Assembly: GCA_900540865.1 (NCBI GenBank)
Contig: UQHH01000006.1
Coordinates: forward strand, 12,676-76,675
Direction: 5' to 3'
DNA from: an uncultured Oscillospiraceae bacterium
Lineage (GTDB): Bacteria; Bacillota; Clostridia; Oscillospirales; Acutalibacteraceae
DNA length: 64,000 nt
A program made the translations under genes and the position numbers. Shown piece by piece: positions 1-8,750 of this stretch (within the stretch, counting starts at the first letter, position 1; each line of letters opens with the position of its first letter). The notes under the pieces are model-generated. The model searched no databases and had not been told where the DNA came from. It saw nothing but the letters and a program-made list of their open reading frames with translations.

Positions 1-59
1 TTTTCTCTACAATTTTAAACAATTCGCACACATCCTATCCCATAATGTTACAAGCGTTT

Positions 60-88
60 ATTATACAGCAAAGTCGCCCGGATTTCAA
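60..88 (-). promoter_or_regulatory. sigma-A promoter reading off the left edge
   Basis: On the minus strand TTGAAA (83-88) and TATAAT (60-65) are separated by 17 bases, a near-consensus vegetative promoter. It points toward the left edge, so it should drive a gene or RNA lying outside the window. It sits just downstream of the VanZ-like gene, which reads the same way. Confidence 0.6.
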
Positions 89-99
89 CAAAAGACTTC

Positions 100-591
100 T
101 TATTTTGCAATTTTTTCCTTCTTTTTATTCATTTTGCAAATTTTTCGTATAAAAGCGACAACAATGAAACCTGAGAGCGCGCCGCTAAAGTCAAGCACGA
201 CGTCGCTGACCTCCGGCGCGCGGCCCGGCGAGAAGTATTGGATGGTTTCGTCCATCACGGGAATACATAAACAAAAGAACAAAACGGGGAAAATATGCCG
301 TTTGAGCTTTTTGTCCCCGTTATGGCACGCGCACAGCGTAAGCAATACGCCCAGGCACATGAATTCGATAAAATGCGCAAGCTTGCGCACAATATGGTCG
401 GCGCTGTCCTCGTCGATTCCAAGCGCGCTCCAAAGACCGCCGAGCGCGCCGACGACAGAGCCGCTCTCCTGTGCTGAATCCACCTGCGGCACCATGCTCC
501 TTGAGAATATAAAAAGGATAAAGAGCGCCGTCAATAAAAGCAAAACAAGCCCCGCCCTGTTTCCTTTCCAATGTTTTTGAATTCTGTTCAT
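100..591 (-). CDS. VanZ-like family membrane protein
   Basis: This 163-residue protein has about four hydrophobic segments (near residues 13-31, 70-88, 98-115 and 133-150). Between them lies the VanZ-family signature: RKLAHFIEF near residue 69 and a DETIQYFSPGR stretch in the second half. VanZ proteins are small integral membrane proteins. The founding member gives low-level teicoplanin resistance, but most homologues have no known role. The ATG at 591 is preceded by AAAGGG at good spacing. It is divergent from the COG2426 gene across a 140-base region holding a promoter for each and a palindrome. Family membership is fairly sure; function is not. Confidence 0.85.
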   Translation of the reverse strand: MNRIQKHWKGNRAGLVLLLLTALFILFIFSRSMVPQVDSAQESGSVVGALGGLWSALGIDEDSADHIVRKLAHFIEFMCLGVLLTLCACHNGDKKLKRHIFPVLFFCLCIPVMDETIQYFSPGRAPEVSDVVLDFSGALSGFIVVAFIRKICKMNKKKEKIAK

Positions 592-615
592 AATTACACC
601 CTTTCCAGCTTATTT

Positions 616-644
616 ATTCTAATGAATCTGCTTTTTTATGTCAA
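616..644 (-). promoter_or_regulatory. sigma-A promoter of the VanZ-like gene
   Basis: Minus-strand TTGACA (639-644) and TAGAAT (616-621) with a 17-base spacer, about 25 bases upstream of the VanZ-like ATG. The -35 is perfect and the -10 has one mismatch. It lies beside the palindrome at 647-660. Confidence 0.7.
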
Positions 645-646
645 GG

Positions 647-660
647 CTGTAAATTTACAG
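647..660. promoter_or_regulatory. 14-bp perfect palindrome between divergent promoters
   Basis: CTGTAAATTTACAG is a perfect palindrome lying between the -35 of the VanZ-like gene (minus) and the -35 of the COG2426 gene (plus). That is the expected place for a shared operator. It does not match the Firmicute LexA box or the Rex box; the cognate regulator is unknown. Confidence 0.45.
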
Positions 661-669
661 GGATTTTAC

Positions 670-699
670 TTGCCAAAAGACAGGAAAAGCATGTATAAT
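670..699 (+). promoter_or_regulatory. sigma-A promoter of the COG2426 gene
   Basis: TTGCCA (670-675), an 18-base spacer and TATAAT (694-699) preceded directly by TG. It lies about 35 bases upstream of the start of the small membrane protein gene. Confidence 0.65.
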
Positions 700-738
700 A
701 GTCAGGATTATTTTTTTTGATTTTACGGAGGTATGGAT

Positions 739-1245
739 TTGGAACAACTCATTGAGTCAATTGCCAGCGCAATGTCCGGTATACCGGGAGAGCTTGTCGC
801 GTTTATCATTTCGCTTTGTCCCATTTTGGAGCTGAGGGGCGGCCTGATTGCCGCTTCCATGTTTGGAGTAGACCTTTGGGCCGCTATTCCAATTTGTATT
901 ATCGGAAACATCCTTCCGATTCCGTTTATCCTGTTATTTATTGAAAAAATATTCGCTTGGCTTAAGGACACGCGCTTTGTCAAGCTCATCAATAAGCTGG
1001 AAGAAAAGGCGGAAAAGAACGCGCATAAAATCATGAAGCACAAAAAGCTCGGTTTGTTCCTGTTCGTGGCGATTCCGCTTCCCGGAACAGGCGCGTGGAC
1101 GGGCGCGCTCGTCGCGGCGCTGTTCAAATTCAAGCTCAAGGACGCGCTCATAAGCATTTCCTGCGGCTTGCTCGGCGCGACTGCGATTATGAGCTTTATC
1201 AGCTACGGAATCCCCGCAATGGTTAAGTTCTTCGCGGGCGCTTAA
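739..1245 (+). CDS. COG2426-type small multidrug export membrane protein
   Basis: An integral membrane protein of about 168 residues. It has the family hallmarks: an early PILELRGGLIAA motif, a glycine- and proline-rich IPLPGTGAWTGALVA motif near residue 115, and four or so hydrophobic segments. Homologues are annotated as putative small multidrug export proteins (COG2426), but transport has not been shown for most. The start is debatable: the Shine-Dalgarno ACGGAGGT (725-732) abuts an ATG at 733 but is ideally spaced for the in-frame TTG at 739, which is used here. A terminator follows at 1266. Confidence 0.8.
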   Translation: MEQLIESIASAMSGIPGELVAFIISLCPILELRGGLIAASMFGVDLWAAIPICIIGNILPIPFILLFIEKIFAWLKDTRFVKLINKLEEKAEKNAHKIMKHKKLGLFLFVAIPLPGTGAWTGALVAALFKFKLKDALISISCGLLGATAIMSFISYGIPAMVKFFAGA

Positions 1246-1265
1246 GAGATACGAAGACACACGAT

Positions 1266-1295
1266 GGGACAACCGGCGCTGGTTGTCCCGTTTTG
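1266..1295 (+). terminator. Rho-independent terminator after COG2426 gene
   Basis: GGGACAACC and GGTTGTCCC form a perfect 9-bp stem with a 6-base loop, followed by GTTTTG. It lies 20 bases after the COG2426 stop and just before the next coding sequence. Confidence 0.75.
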
Positions 1296-1311
1296 ATTTG
1301 AGGGTGAGAAA

Positions 1312-2583
1312 ATGGCGCAAAGGAACGTTATTTATACGGATATTGCCGTACTCGGCGGGGGTGCCGCCGGACTTATGGCCGCGGTAAGCGCGGCGCGGAA
1401 CTCCGGTGGGAAATTAAAAATCACAGTCGTTGAAAAAAACGAGCGCGTTGGTAAAAAGCTGCTCACAACGGGCAACGGCAGATGCAACCTGAGCAATTCA
1501 GCGCTTACCGCTGAAGCTTATTCCGGCAGCCTCGCAGAAGGCGCCGCGCGTCTGTTTGAAGCCTATGGCTGTGAATACATCAGGGAATATTTCCGCACGC
1601 TCGGCCTTTATACGAGGGCGGACGGCGAGGGGCGCATATACCCCATGAGCAACAGCGCAAGCTCCGTGCTCGACGTGCTGCGCCTTACCCTGCGCGAATA
1701 CGGCGTGCGGGAGCTTTGCGGCACGGATATAGATAAAATCACGCGGGAAAAAAACCGCTTTTATTTACATAGCGCGGGCTGTACCATCAGCTGCCGCGCC
1801 CTGATTATGACGACGGGCGGCAAAGCCGCGGTCAAGGATGGCGGCAGAGCGGGCTACGGGCTTTTAAACCCATTTGGCCATACCTGCACGGAGCTTTTCC
1901 CAACGCTCTGCCCCGTACCGGTAAAAAGCGGCGCGCTGCGTTCGCTGAAAGGACAGCGGTGCAGCTGCAACATTACTCTGAAAAACGGCGGACGGGCTGC
2001 AGCGCGGGAGCACGGCGAGCTGCAGTTTACGGAAACCGCGCTTTCCGGCATTTGCGTGTTTCAGCTTTCCCGCCGGTGCGCGCAGTTGATAAAACAGGGA
2101 GAAGCGCCTGTGCTCTGCGCCGATTTGCTGCCGGACATTGCGTACCGGGAGCTGTATGAAGAGCTCTCAAGGCGCGTAAAAATTGATAATATACAAGTCG
2201 AGGAGCTGTTAACCGGCATTCTGAGCAAACGGATTGCACTTTCCGCACTCAAGGAAAGCGGGCTTGCGCCGCTTAACCGCCGTGTGGGGGAAATAAAAGA
2301 AAAGGAGCTGAAAAAGCTCTGCCAAATACTCAAGGGCTGGGAATTTGAAGCTGCCTTCCCCGGCTCCTTCCTTCAAGCGCAGGTAACGGCGGGAGGAGTC
2401 CCCACAGGTGAGGTGGACATCGGCACGATGGCCTCAAAAAAACGTGACGGCCTTTACCTTGCGGGCGAGCTGCTCGATTTGGACGGTAAATGCGGCGGCT
2501 ACAACCTGCACTGGGCGTGGGTGTCAGGCATTCTCGCGGGAAAAAACGCCTTTGAGTATCTGCAGAAGGATGGTCACAGATGA
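1312..2583 (+). CDS. HI0933/BaiN-family NAD(P)/FAD-dependent oxidoreductase
   Basis: This 423-residue flavoprotein has the N-terminal dinucleotide-binding motif LGGGAAGLMAA (residues 14-24). It also has the family signature TTGNGRCNLSN (about 53-63) and a C-terminal GGYNLHWAWVSG that closes the FAD site. These features define the HI0933/YhiN group, which includes the bile-acid enzyme BaiN, but the substrate here cannot be read from sequence. The ATG follows GAGGGTGAG. Its stop overlaps the next flavoprotein start in an ATGA, implying translational coupling of the two flavoenzymes. Confidence 0.85.
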   Translation: MAQRNVIYTDIAVLGGGAAGLMAAVSAARNSGGKLKITVVEKNERVGKKLLTTGNGRCNLSNSALTAEAYSGSLAEGAARLFEAYGCEYIREYFRTLGLYTRADGEGRIYPMSNSASSVLDVLRLTLREYGVRELCGTDIDKITREKNRFYLHSAGCTISCRALIMTTGGKAAVKDGGRAGYGLLNPFGHTCTELFPTLCPVPVKSGALRSLKGQRCSCNITLKNGGRAAAREHGELQFTETALSGICVFQLSRRCAQLIKQGEAPVLCADLLPDIAYRELYEELSRRVKIDNIQVEELLTGILSKRIALSALKESGLAPLNRRVGEIKEKELKKLCQILKGWEFEAAFPGSFLQAQVTAGGVPTGEVDIGTMASKKRDGLYLAGELLDLDGKCGGYNLHWAWVSGILAGKNAFEYLQKDGHR

Positions 2584-4166
2584 TACGGATAACAGATATT
2601 AGGCTTCCGCTCGATTACGGCGACAAGACGGTTTTAAACGCCGCTGCGAAGGCCCTGCAAGTCGATACGAAGGCAATTAACACAGCGGAGCTCTTCCGGC
2701 GCAGCGTGGACGCCCGCCATAAAAACGATGTGCATTTCAAGGCGGCGCTCGATGTTACGCTTCTGCAAAACGAACAGAACATATTAAACCGCTGTAAAAA
2801 CAGGAACGCGTCGCTCGCACAGCCTTATGAATATGTGCCGCCCGCTGTTAAAAAGCTTTCTCTGCGGCCTGTCGTGGCAGGCGCGGGTCCGGCGGGGCTT
2901 TTCTGCGCGCTTATTCTTGCACAGTGCAGCGCAAGGCCGGTAGTGCTGGAGCGCGGTAAAGATTTGGACAGCCGTAAAAAAGACGTATATACCTTCTGGG
3001 ACGGCGGGGAGCTTTGCGGGGATTCCAACGTGCAGTTCGGCGAGGGCGGCGCGGGAACCTTTTCAGACGGCAAGCTCAATACCGGGACGAAGGACACACG
3101 CGCCCGCAAGGTTTTACAGGAGCTTGTGAAGGCGGGCGCGCCGGAAGAAATTTTATACCACGCCAAGCCCCACGTTGGGACGGACAGGCTGCCGCAGGCC
3201 GTGAAAGGCATTCGCAAACAGATTATCGCGCTCGGCGGAGAGTTCTGCTTTGAAACGAAGCTGACCGGTATCAAAACGAAAAACGGCGCGGTATCGGCGG
3301 CTGTAGTGCAGCATGGCGAAAGCATAGAGGAAATTGAAACGAGGCATATCGTCCTTGCAATTGGGCACAGCGCGAGGGACACGTTTTCTATGCTGAACGA
3401 AATGAAAGTGCCCATGGCACAGAAGCCTTTTTCCGTCGGCGTGCGCATCGAGCATTTGCGGGAGCAAATCGATTTTGCACAGTACGGCGCGTGCGCGGGA
3501 AAAGGCAGGCTCGGCGCCGCGGACTATAAGCTTGCGGTACATCTGCCCTGCGGGCGCGGCGTTTACACCTTCTGCATGTGCCCGGGCGGTACGGTAGTGG
3601 CCGCGTCAAGCGAGCAGGGAGGCGTTGTGACGAACGGCATGAGCGAATTTGCGCGCGACGCCGTAAATTCAAACAGCGCGGTGCTCGTCGGCGTTACGCC
3701 TGAAGATTTTGGGAGCGGGGACGTGCTCGCGGGTGTGGAATACCAGCGAGCGCTGGAACGTTTGGCGTTTGAAGCGGGCGGAGAAAGCTACCGCGCGCCC
3801 GTCCAGCGGTTCGGGGATTTTGCCGAAAACAGGATTTCCCACCGCTTTGGAAGCGTTAAGCCGAGCTACCGCCCCGGCGTTTGCTTTGCCAACATGCGCG
3901 GGCTTCTGCCCGGTTATCTTTCTGATTCGCTTACGCAGGGAATCCTGCAGATGGACAGGAGGCTAAAAGGCTTTGCTCACCCGGACGCGCTGCTGACAGG
4001 CTTTGAAACGCGCAGCTCCTCCCCTGTGCGCATCCTGCGCGGGGAAACGATGGAAGCTTTGGCGTTTCATGGCCTTTACCCATGCGGAGAGGGCGCGGGG
4101 TACGCGGGCGGAATCGTTTCCGCGGCGGTCGACGGCATCAAATGCGCGGAGGCTATTTTAAAATAA
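2580..4166 (+). CDS. COG2509-type FAD-dependent dehydrogenase
   Basis: A 528-residue flavoprotein of the COG2509 family. A ferredoxin-like N-terminal region (1-90) precedes the Rossmann motif VVAGAGPAGLF near residue 98. FGEGGAGTFSDGKL follows near 155, and the C-terminal GEGAGYAGGIVSAA is typical of the family. Homologues are uncharacterised NAD(P)/FAD-dependent oxidoreductases; the substrate is unknown. It starts inside the stop of the upstream flavoprotein (ATGA). The WYL regulator starts 21 bases downstream, so all three probably share a transcript. Confidence 0.85.
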   Translation: MIRITDIRLPLDYGDKTVLNAAAKALQVDTKAINTAELFRRSVDARHKNDVHFKAALDVTLLQNEQNILNRCKNRNASLAQPYEYVPPAVKKLSLRPVVAGAGPAGLFCALILAQCSARPVVLERGKDLDSRKKDVYTFWDGGELCGDSNVQFGEGGAGTFSDGKLNTGTKDTRARKVLQELVKAGAPEEILYHAKPHVGTDRLPQAVKGIRKQIIALGGEFCFETKLTGIKTKNGAVSAAVVQHGESIEEIETRHIVLAIGHSARDTFSMLNEMKVPMAQKPFSVGVRIEHLREQIDFAQYGACAGKGRLGAADYKLAVHLPCGRGVYTFCMCPGGTVVAASSEQGGVVTNGMSEFARDAVNSNSAVLVGVTPEDFGSGDVLAGVEYQRALERLAFEAGGESYRAPVQRFGDFAENRISHRFGSVKPSYRPGVCFANMRGLLPGYLSDSLTQGILQMDRRLKGFAHPDALLTGFETRSSSPVRILRGETMEALAFHGLYPCGEGAGYAGGIVSAAVDGIKCAEAILK

Positions 4167-4187
4167 CTGGGAAAGAAGTGGTATTGT

Positions 4188-5204
4188 TTGGAAAAAAGCC
4201 AGTATGAAAGGCGGCTGCGGCTTTTATATGTTTTGGAATACTTGAACAAATACAGCGATTCGGAGCACCCGGTAACGGCGGCGAAGATTATGGAATACCT
4301 AGCGGAACGCTCCATCACCTGCGCGCGCAAATCGGTTTATGACGACATTGGCGCTCTATGTGAATACGGCTTTGATATTACACGTTCCTATGCCGCAAAG
4401 GAAGGCTTTTTCCTTGGGGAACGCGCGTTTGAAACGGCGCAGGTCCGCCTGCTGCTCGACGCGATTTTGAGCGCCCGTTTTATCACGGAAAAAAAGACGA
4501 AGGAATTAAGCCGCAGGCTTATGCGGTTTTTGAGCGACTACCAAACGCAGGATATTGACAGCCAAATCTTTATAGACAACCGCCTGAAATTCCAAAACGA
4601 GCAGATTTATTATATCATCGATACAATAAACCGCGCGATTGCGCAGGAAAGGAAGGTGCGGTTCAATTACTGCCGCTATCATATCGAGGACAACCGCGCC
4701 GTGCTGCGCACCGAGCGCACCTTCGAAATCAGCCCGTACGCGCTCGTGTGGTCGAACGATTTTTATTATCTCGTCGGCAACTATGAAAAGTACGATAACC
4801 TGAGCAATTACCGGCTCGACCGTATGCGCATGGCTGAGCTTACAGATAAAAAAACAAGGCCGCATCAACAGGTGAGCGGCTATGCCGGCGCCTTCGATAC
4901 GGCTGACTATGTCAGGAAAAATATGATGATGTACCCAGGAATCCAGGAGGAAATCGAGCTTTTGTGCAAAAACAGCCTGCTCGACGCCGTACTCGACCGT
5001 TTCGGGACGGAGGCGCAGGTCATCAACAAGGAAAAGGGGCGGTTTCTCCTGCGCGCGAGCGTCTACATCAGCGACGGGCTCGTCGATTGGCTGCTGCCCT
5101 ACAGCGACAGGATGTACGTATTGCGGCCGTGCTCCCTGCGGGAACGGGTGGAGGAAAAAATTATTTCCCTGTCCCTTTCTCCGCAGGAAAAGGGCCTTTT
5201 GTAA
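4188..5204 (+). CDS. WYL-domain transcriptional regulator
   Basis: This 338-residue regulator has an N-terminal winged-helix HTH (about 1-80). A WYL domain follows (about 140-220: an RFNYCRY-type strand, then SPYALVWSNDFYYLVG), and a WCX-like C-terminal extension completes it. WYL domains are ligand sensors, often for nucleic acids or nucleotides. The start is TTG at 4188 after GGGAAAGAAG; no closer ATG fits. It follows two flavoproteins and converges on addA with only 3 bases between stops. What it controls cannot be told; autoregulation or control of the flavoprotein operon are natural guesses. Confidence 0.85.
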   Translation: MEKSQYERRLRLLYVLEYLNKYSDSEHPVTAAKIMEYLAERSITCARKSVYDDIGALCEYGFDITRSYAAKEGFFLGERAFETAQVRLLLDAILSARFITEKKTKELSRRLMRFLSDYQTQDIDSQIFIDNRLKFQNEQIYYIIDTINRAIAQERKVRFNYCRYHIEDNRAVLRTERTFEISPYALVWSNDFYYLVGNYEKYDNLSNYRLDRMRMAELTDKKTRPHQQVSGYAGAFDTADYVRKNMMMYPGIQEEIELLCKNSLLDAVLDRFGTEAQVINKEKGRFLLRASVYISDGLVDWLLPYSDRMYVLRPCSLRERVEEKIISLSLSPQEKGLL

Positions 5205-5207
5205 AAA

Positions 5208-8200
5208 TTAAACCTCGATGGAACCGTTTAAGTGGAACGAATATAGCACGCATTCGCGCACGGGCAGTCCCGTGCATTGCTCCATCGCGCGGCGGTAAAG
5301 CTCTAGCTGCGTATGGTAGCGGCTTCTAAGCTCCTCCATGGCCTTTACACGGTCGGTCTTATAATCGACGATAACGATTCCGCCCGCCTCCTCAAACGCG
5401 CAGTCAACAGCGCCCTGTAAAATAATTTCTTCGTCACTATAAGGCGGCTTCAGCCCACTGTCGGCTAAGCCCGCCTTTATTTTTACCGTGAAACGAAATT
5501 CCCTGTACTGCTTTTCCGCGCGGAGAAAGCGCCGCATGACACCGCTTTGCAGGCAGGCGTTTATCTGCCCGAGCGGTACGGCCTGCCGCTGTTCATTTGT
5601 GATAAACCCCTGTTCCGTAAGCCTTGCAAGCTCCCCCTGCGGGGAGGCAAGAAATGCTTTAAAATCCGCGAACTGCATAAAAGCGTGCAGGGCAACCCCG
5701 CGCTGTGCACCCGTCATTTTTTCCTTTTGTAGGAACGCGGGCCGCGCGGAAAAAGCGTATTCCCCGCGGCTTTCCTCATGGGAAAGCTCGGAAGCTGAAA
5801 CCTTTACGGGAATCGAGCTGAGCGTTTGATACGGGTAACACGATGTAATCCGACGAATTACAGGAGTTAAATCAAAAGGCTGGGCGGACGCAAGCTTTTC
5901 TGTCTGCGCAGCCTCTGCGGGCTCTTCCAAAACAGCGGGCATTTCCCCTTCGATTATGCTGATTTCCCATGGAAGGCAGGGCTCGCATTCTATTATCCGC
6001 GGCATACCCGCAAGCTCACGCAGTTCATCACCGTCCGGGTGCATCAGCGCACACTGGGTTATCCAGTTGGAAATACACGAGGCGCCGCGTACAATGTATG
6101 GCAATACCGCGCTTTCCCCCGTCAGGCGGGAAGCCATCGTTTCAAGATAGCGCCGCGGGTTCTTCTGGGTGGAAAGAACAATGAGCTTCTCTCTTGCGCG
6201 CGTCATCGCGACATAGAGCACGCGAAGCTCCTCCGATTTTCCGTCGCGTTCAAGCTCCAGCGAAACCGCCCCGCGCGGCATTGTGGAATACCGGCACATG
6301 CGCTGCGTGTCCTTCCGGCGGATGCCGATGCCCAGCTCGGCGTGGAGAAGCACCTCGTCCGTTTTGTCGCTGTTGAAGCTGCGCGCGGTCGCCGCGAGAA
6401 AGCAGAACGGGAATTCCAGTCCCTTGGAATGGTGGATGCTCATTACCCTGACGCTTTCCGACTGCGAAAGCGCCGCGGCGTTCGTTTTCAGGTCGCAGCT
6501 CTGTTCCTCCAAACGGTCAATATACCGGACAAAGCCGGAAAGCCCGCCGCCTGACGACTGCTCGTAATTTTTAGCGTATTCCTGCAAAAGGCGCAGGTTT
6601 GAAAGCCCAAGCGCCCCGTTTTTCCGGGAACGCACCAGCGCGGGATACCCTGTGCGCGTATAGATAAAATGGATGAGCAGGTCTGTTGGCGCTGTAGCGG
6701 CAAGCGTCCTGCAATCTTCCAAATCGGCAAGGAGCTGCCGGGCAGGGAGGCTTCCCTCCCGCTCATAGGCCTTGAGCGCGAAATAAAGCCTGCCCTTGGG
6801 CTTTAGGATGCGCATTTGCGCAAGGTCGTCCGGTGTAAAGCCGTAAACCGGGCTCAGCATCACATTTAAAAGCGGGATGTCCTGTAATGGATTGTCGATA
6901 AGGCGCAGGAAGGAAACCATGACCGCGACCTCCCGCGCGCAGAGGAAGCCGTCCGACGACTGTGAGGAGGCCGGGATGCCCAGGGCCATGAGCTCCTTTA
7001 CATATACGCTTGCGTGCGTGGTGGCACTTCTGAGCAAAATACAGAAATCGCTGTATTTTGCCGCGCGGCGGGCGCCGTTTTCCGTTACCTGATGGCTTTC
7101 CATATAGCTATGTATCATGTGCGCGATGTGGCGCGCCTCCAGTACGTCCGCGCAATCCTCGTTCTGCGCGCCGGAATCGAGCAGGTGGAAAACCATGTCG
7201 GGGGTAGCGTCCGCCTCGTACTGCGCGCCGGCTGCCAGCTCCTCCTCTTGGGTGTATTCCATTCCCCCTACCTCTTTTGACATCAGGCGGCGGAAAACAA
7301 AGTTGACCGCGTCCGTTACGCCCTGCCTGCTGCGGAAATTTTTATCGAGTATGATTTTCGCCGGGTAATTGTCCAAAGCCGGGTCATAAAGCGCGTACGC
7401 GTCCTTGCGGCGCAGAAAAATTTCGGGCATTGCCTGGCGGAAGCCGTAGATGCTCTGCTTGACGTCGCCTACGACGAACAGGCGTTTTCCGTCGCCGCTG
7501 AGCGCGCGGAAAATCAAGTCCTGTATTTCATTCGCGTCCTGGTATTCGTCTACCATGACCTCCGCAAACCGCTTGGCGGCAGCCTGCGCCTGCGGCGTAA
7601 ATTCCGCGCCGGACGGCGTTTCGGTTACGAGCAGGGAAAGCGCCCAATGCTCCAGGTCGTTGAAATCGGCAATATTCTTTTCGCGCTTTCGCTTTTCGTA
7701 TTCCCGCGAAAAGAGGCGTACCGCGGAAAACAGCTCGTGTACGAGCGGCGCAAGCTCACGGATGTCGTCCCGGCACTGCTGTTCGCTCTGGGTAAAGAGC
7801 GAGCAGAGGCTTTTCACTGTTTTCTTTAACAGGTCGCGGCTGCTTTGTATTTTTAGCTTTACGGCGTCGTCCTTATAGCCGCGCGCGCTTTGGAAACGCG
7901 CGGAAAAATCAAACGACGACAAATAACCGCGTATTTCATCCCATGGGGAGGATGCCACCGTTTCGCAAAGACCCTGCGTAAATTTCAGGTCGAGCTGTAA
8001 AAGGCTGCGCAAAGCGTCCCCCAGCTGCGGCCTTTCTTCAAACAGAGCGAGGGAATTTGCGGCGAGCGCAAGGCAAAAACGCGCGGCGTCCTGCGCGTAG
8101 TCCACAGTAACCCTTCCCCACTGCGTTTCGGTGACGGGGCATTCCTGGGAATACATCCGCTCCTTTTTTTGCAGCCAGCTTTCCGGGAACGGATGCGCGC

Positions 8201-8750
8201 ATAAAAACTCGTAGAGCTTCAACACCACCTGCTGGAGCAAGTAATCGCTTTTGGCTGTGCTGAAATAATCGGCAAAGAGCGAAAAGGCTTCGTCCTCGTT
8301 TTCATAGAGCTCTTCCAGTACGTTATTTATGGCCTCAGCCTTTAAAATGGCGAGCTCGCTCTCCTCCGCAAGGCGGAAATCGGGCGAAATATCGAGCGCG
8401 AAGAAGTTTTCACGCACAAGCTCGCTGCAAAAGCTGTGGATGGTGCTGATATTCGCTTTGGAAAGCAGGAGCTGCTGGCGGCGGAGCGCTGAGTCGAGCG
8501 GGTTTTCAGCAATCAGCTCGTCGAGCTTTAAAGAAATACGCTCCTTCATTTCCGCGGCGGCCGCGCGCGTGAAGGTTACAACGAGCAGCCGGTCCGCGTC
8601 GACCGGGCGTACCGGGTCTGTAATGCGCTCAATTACACGTTCGACCAGCACAGCTGTTTTACCGGAGCCGGCCGCGGCGGAAACGAGCAGCGAACCGTTC
8701 TGCGCGTAAATGGCGTTTTTCTGGCTCTGCGTCCATTTTTTCTGTGCCAT
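5208..8750 (-). CDS. addA: AddA: ATP-dependent helicase/nuclease subunit A
   Basis: A 1180-residue UvrD-type helicase with a C-terminal RecB-like nuclease; with AddB it processes double-strand breaks for recombination. Visible are the Walker A AAAGSGKTAV (about 25-35), DEYQD (about 400), GDVKQSIYGFRQA, MSIHHSKGLEF (about 770), the motif VI LYVAMTRARE (about 845) and the nuclease motif VDYKTD (about 1127). Length is normal for Firmicute AddA. The ATG follows AAGGAGGAAAG. The addB stop and addA start share a base (TGATG), so the pair is translationally coupled. Confidence 0.97.
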   Translation of the reverse strand: MAQKKWTQSQKNAIYAQNGSLLVSAAAGSGKTAVLVERVIERITDPVRPVDADRLLVVTFTRAAAAEMKERISLKLDELIAENPLDSALRRQQLLLSKANISTIHSFCSELVRENFFALDISPDFRLAEESELAILKAEAINNVLEELYENEDEAFSLFADYFSTAKSDYLLQQVVLKLYEFLCAHPFPESWLQKKERMYSQECPVTETQWGRVTVDYAQDAARFCLALAANSLALFEERPQLGDALRSLLQLDLKFTQGLCETVASSPWDEIRGYLSSFDFSARFQSARGYKDDAVKLKIQSSRDLLKKTVKSLCSLFTQSEQQCRDDIRELAPLVHELFSAVRLFSREYEKRKREKNIADFNDLEHWALSLLVTETPSGAEFTPQAQAAAKRFAEVMVDEYQDANEIQDLIFRALSGDGKRLFVVGDVKQSIYGFRQAMPEIFLRRKDAYALYDPALDNYPAKIILDKNFRSRQGVTDAVNFVFRRLMSKEVGGMEYTQEEELAAGAQYEADATPDMVFHLLDSGAQNEDCADVLEARHIAHMIHSYMESHQVTENGARRAAKYSDFCILLRSATTHASVYVKELMALGIPASSQSSDGFLCAREVAVMVSFLRLIDNPLQDIPLLNVMLSPVYGFTPDDLAQMRILKPKGRLYFALKAYEREGSLPARQLLADLEDCRTLAATAPTDLLIHFIYTRTGYPALVRSRKNGALGLSNLRLLQEYAKNYEQSSGGGLSGFVRYIDRLEEQSCDLKTNAAALSQSESVRVMSIHHSKGLEFPFCFLAATARSFNSDKTDEVLLHAELGIGIRRKDTQRMCRYSTMPRGAVSLELERDGKSEELRVLYVAMTRAREKLIVLSTQKNPRRYLETMASRLTGESAVLPYIVRGASCISNWITQCALMHPDGDELRELAGMPRIIECEPCLPWEISIIEGEMPAVLEEPAEAAQTEKLASAQPFDLTPVIRRITSCYPYQTLSSIPVKVSASELSHEESRGEYAFSARPAFLQKEKMTGAQRGVALHAFMQFADFKAFLASPQGELARLTEQGFITNEQRQAVPLGQINACLQSGVMRRFLRAEKQYREFRFTVKIKAGLADSGLKPPYSDEEIILQGAVDCAFEEAGGIVIVDYKTDRVKAMEELRSRYHTQLELYRRAMEQCTGLPVRECVLYSFHLNGSIEV

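Noticed and set aside
2825..3448. 207-codon minus-strand frame inside the COG2509 flavoprotein gene
   Set aside because: It is antisense to a complete flavoprotein, its translation is Ser/Pro/Thr-rich low-complexity, and no start signal is present.
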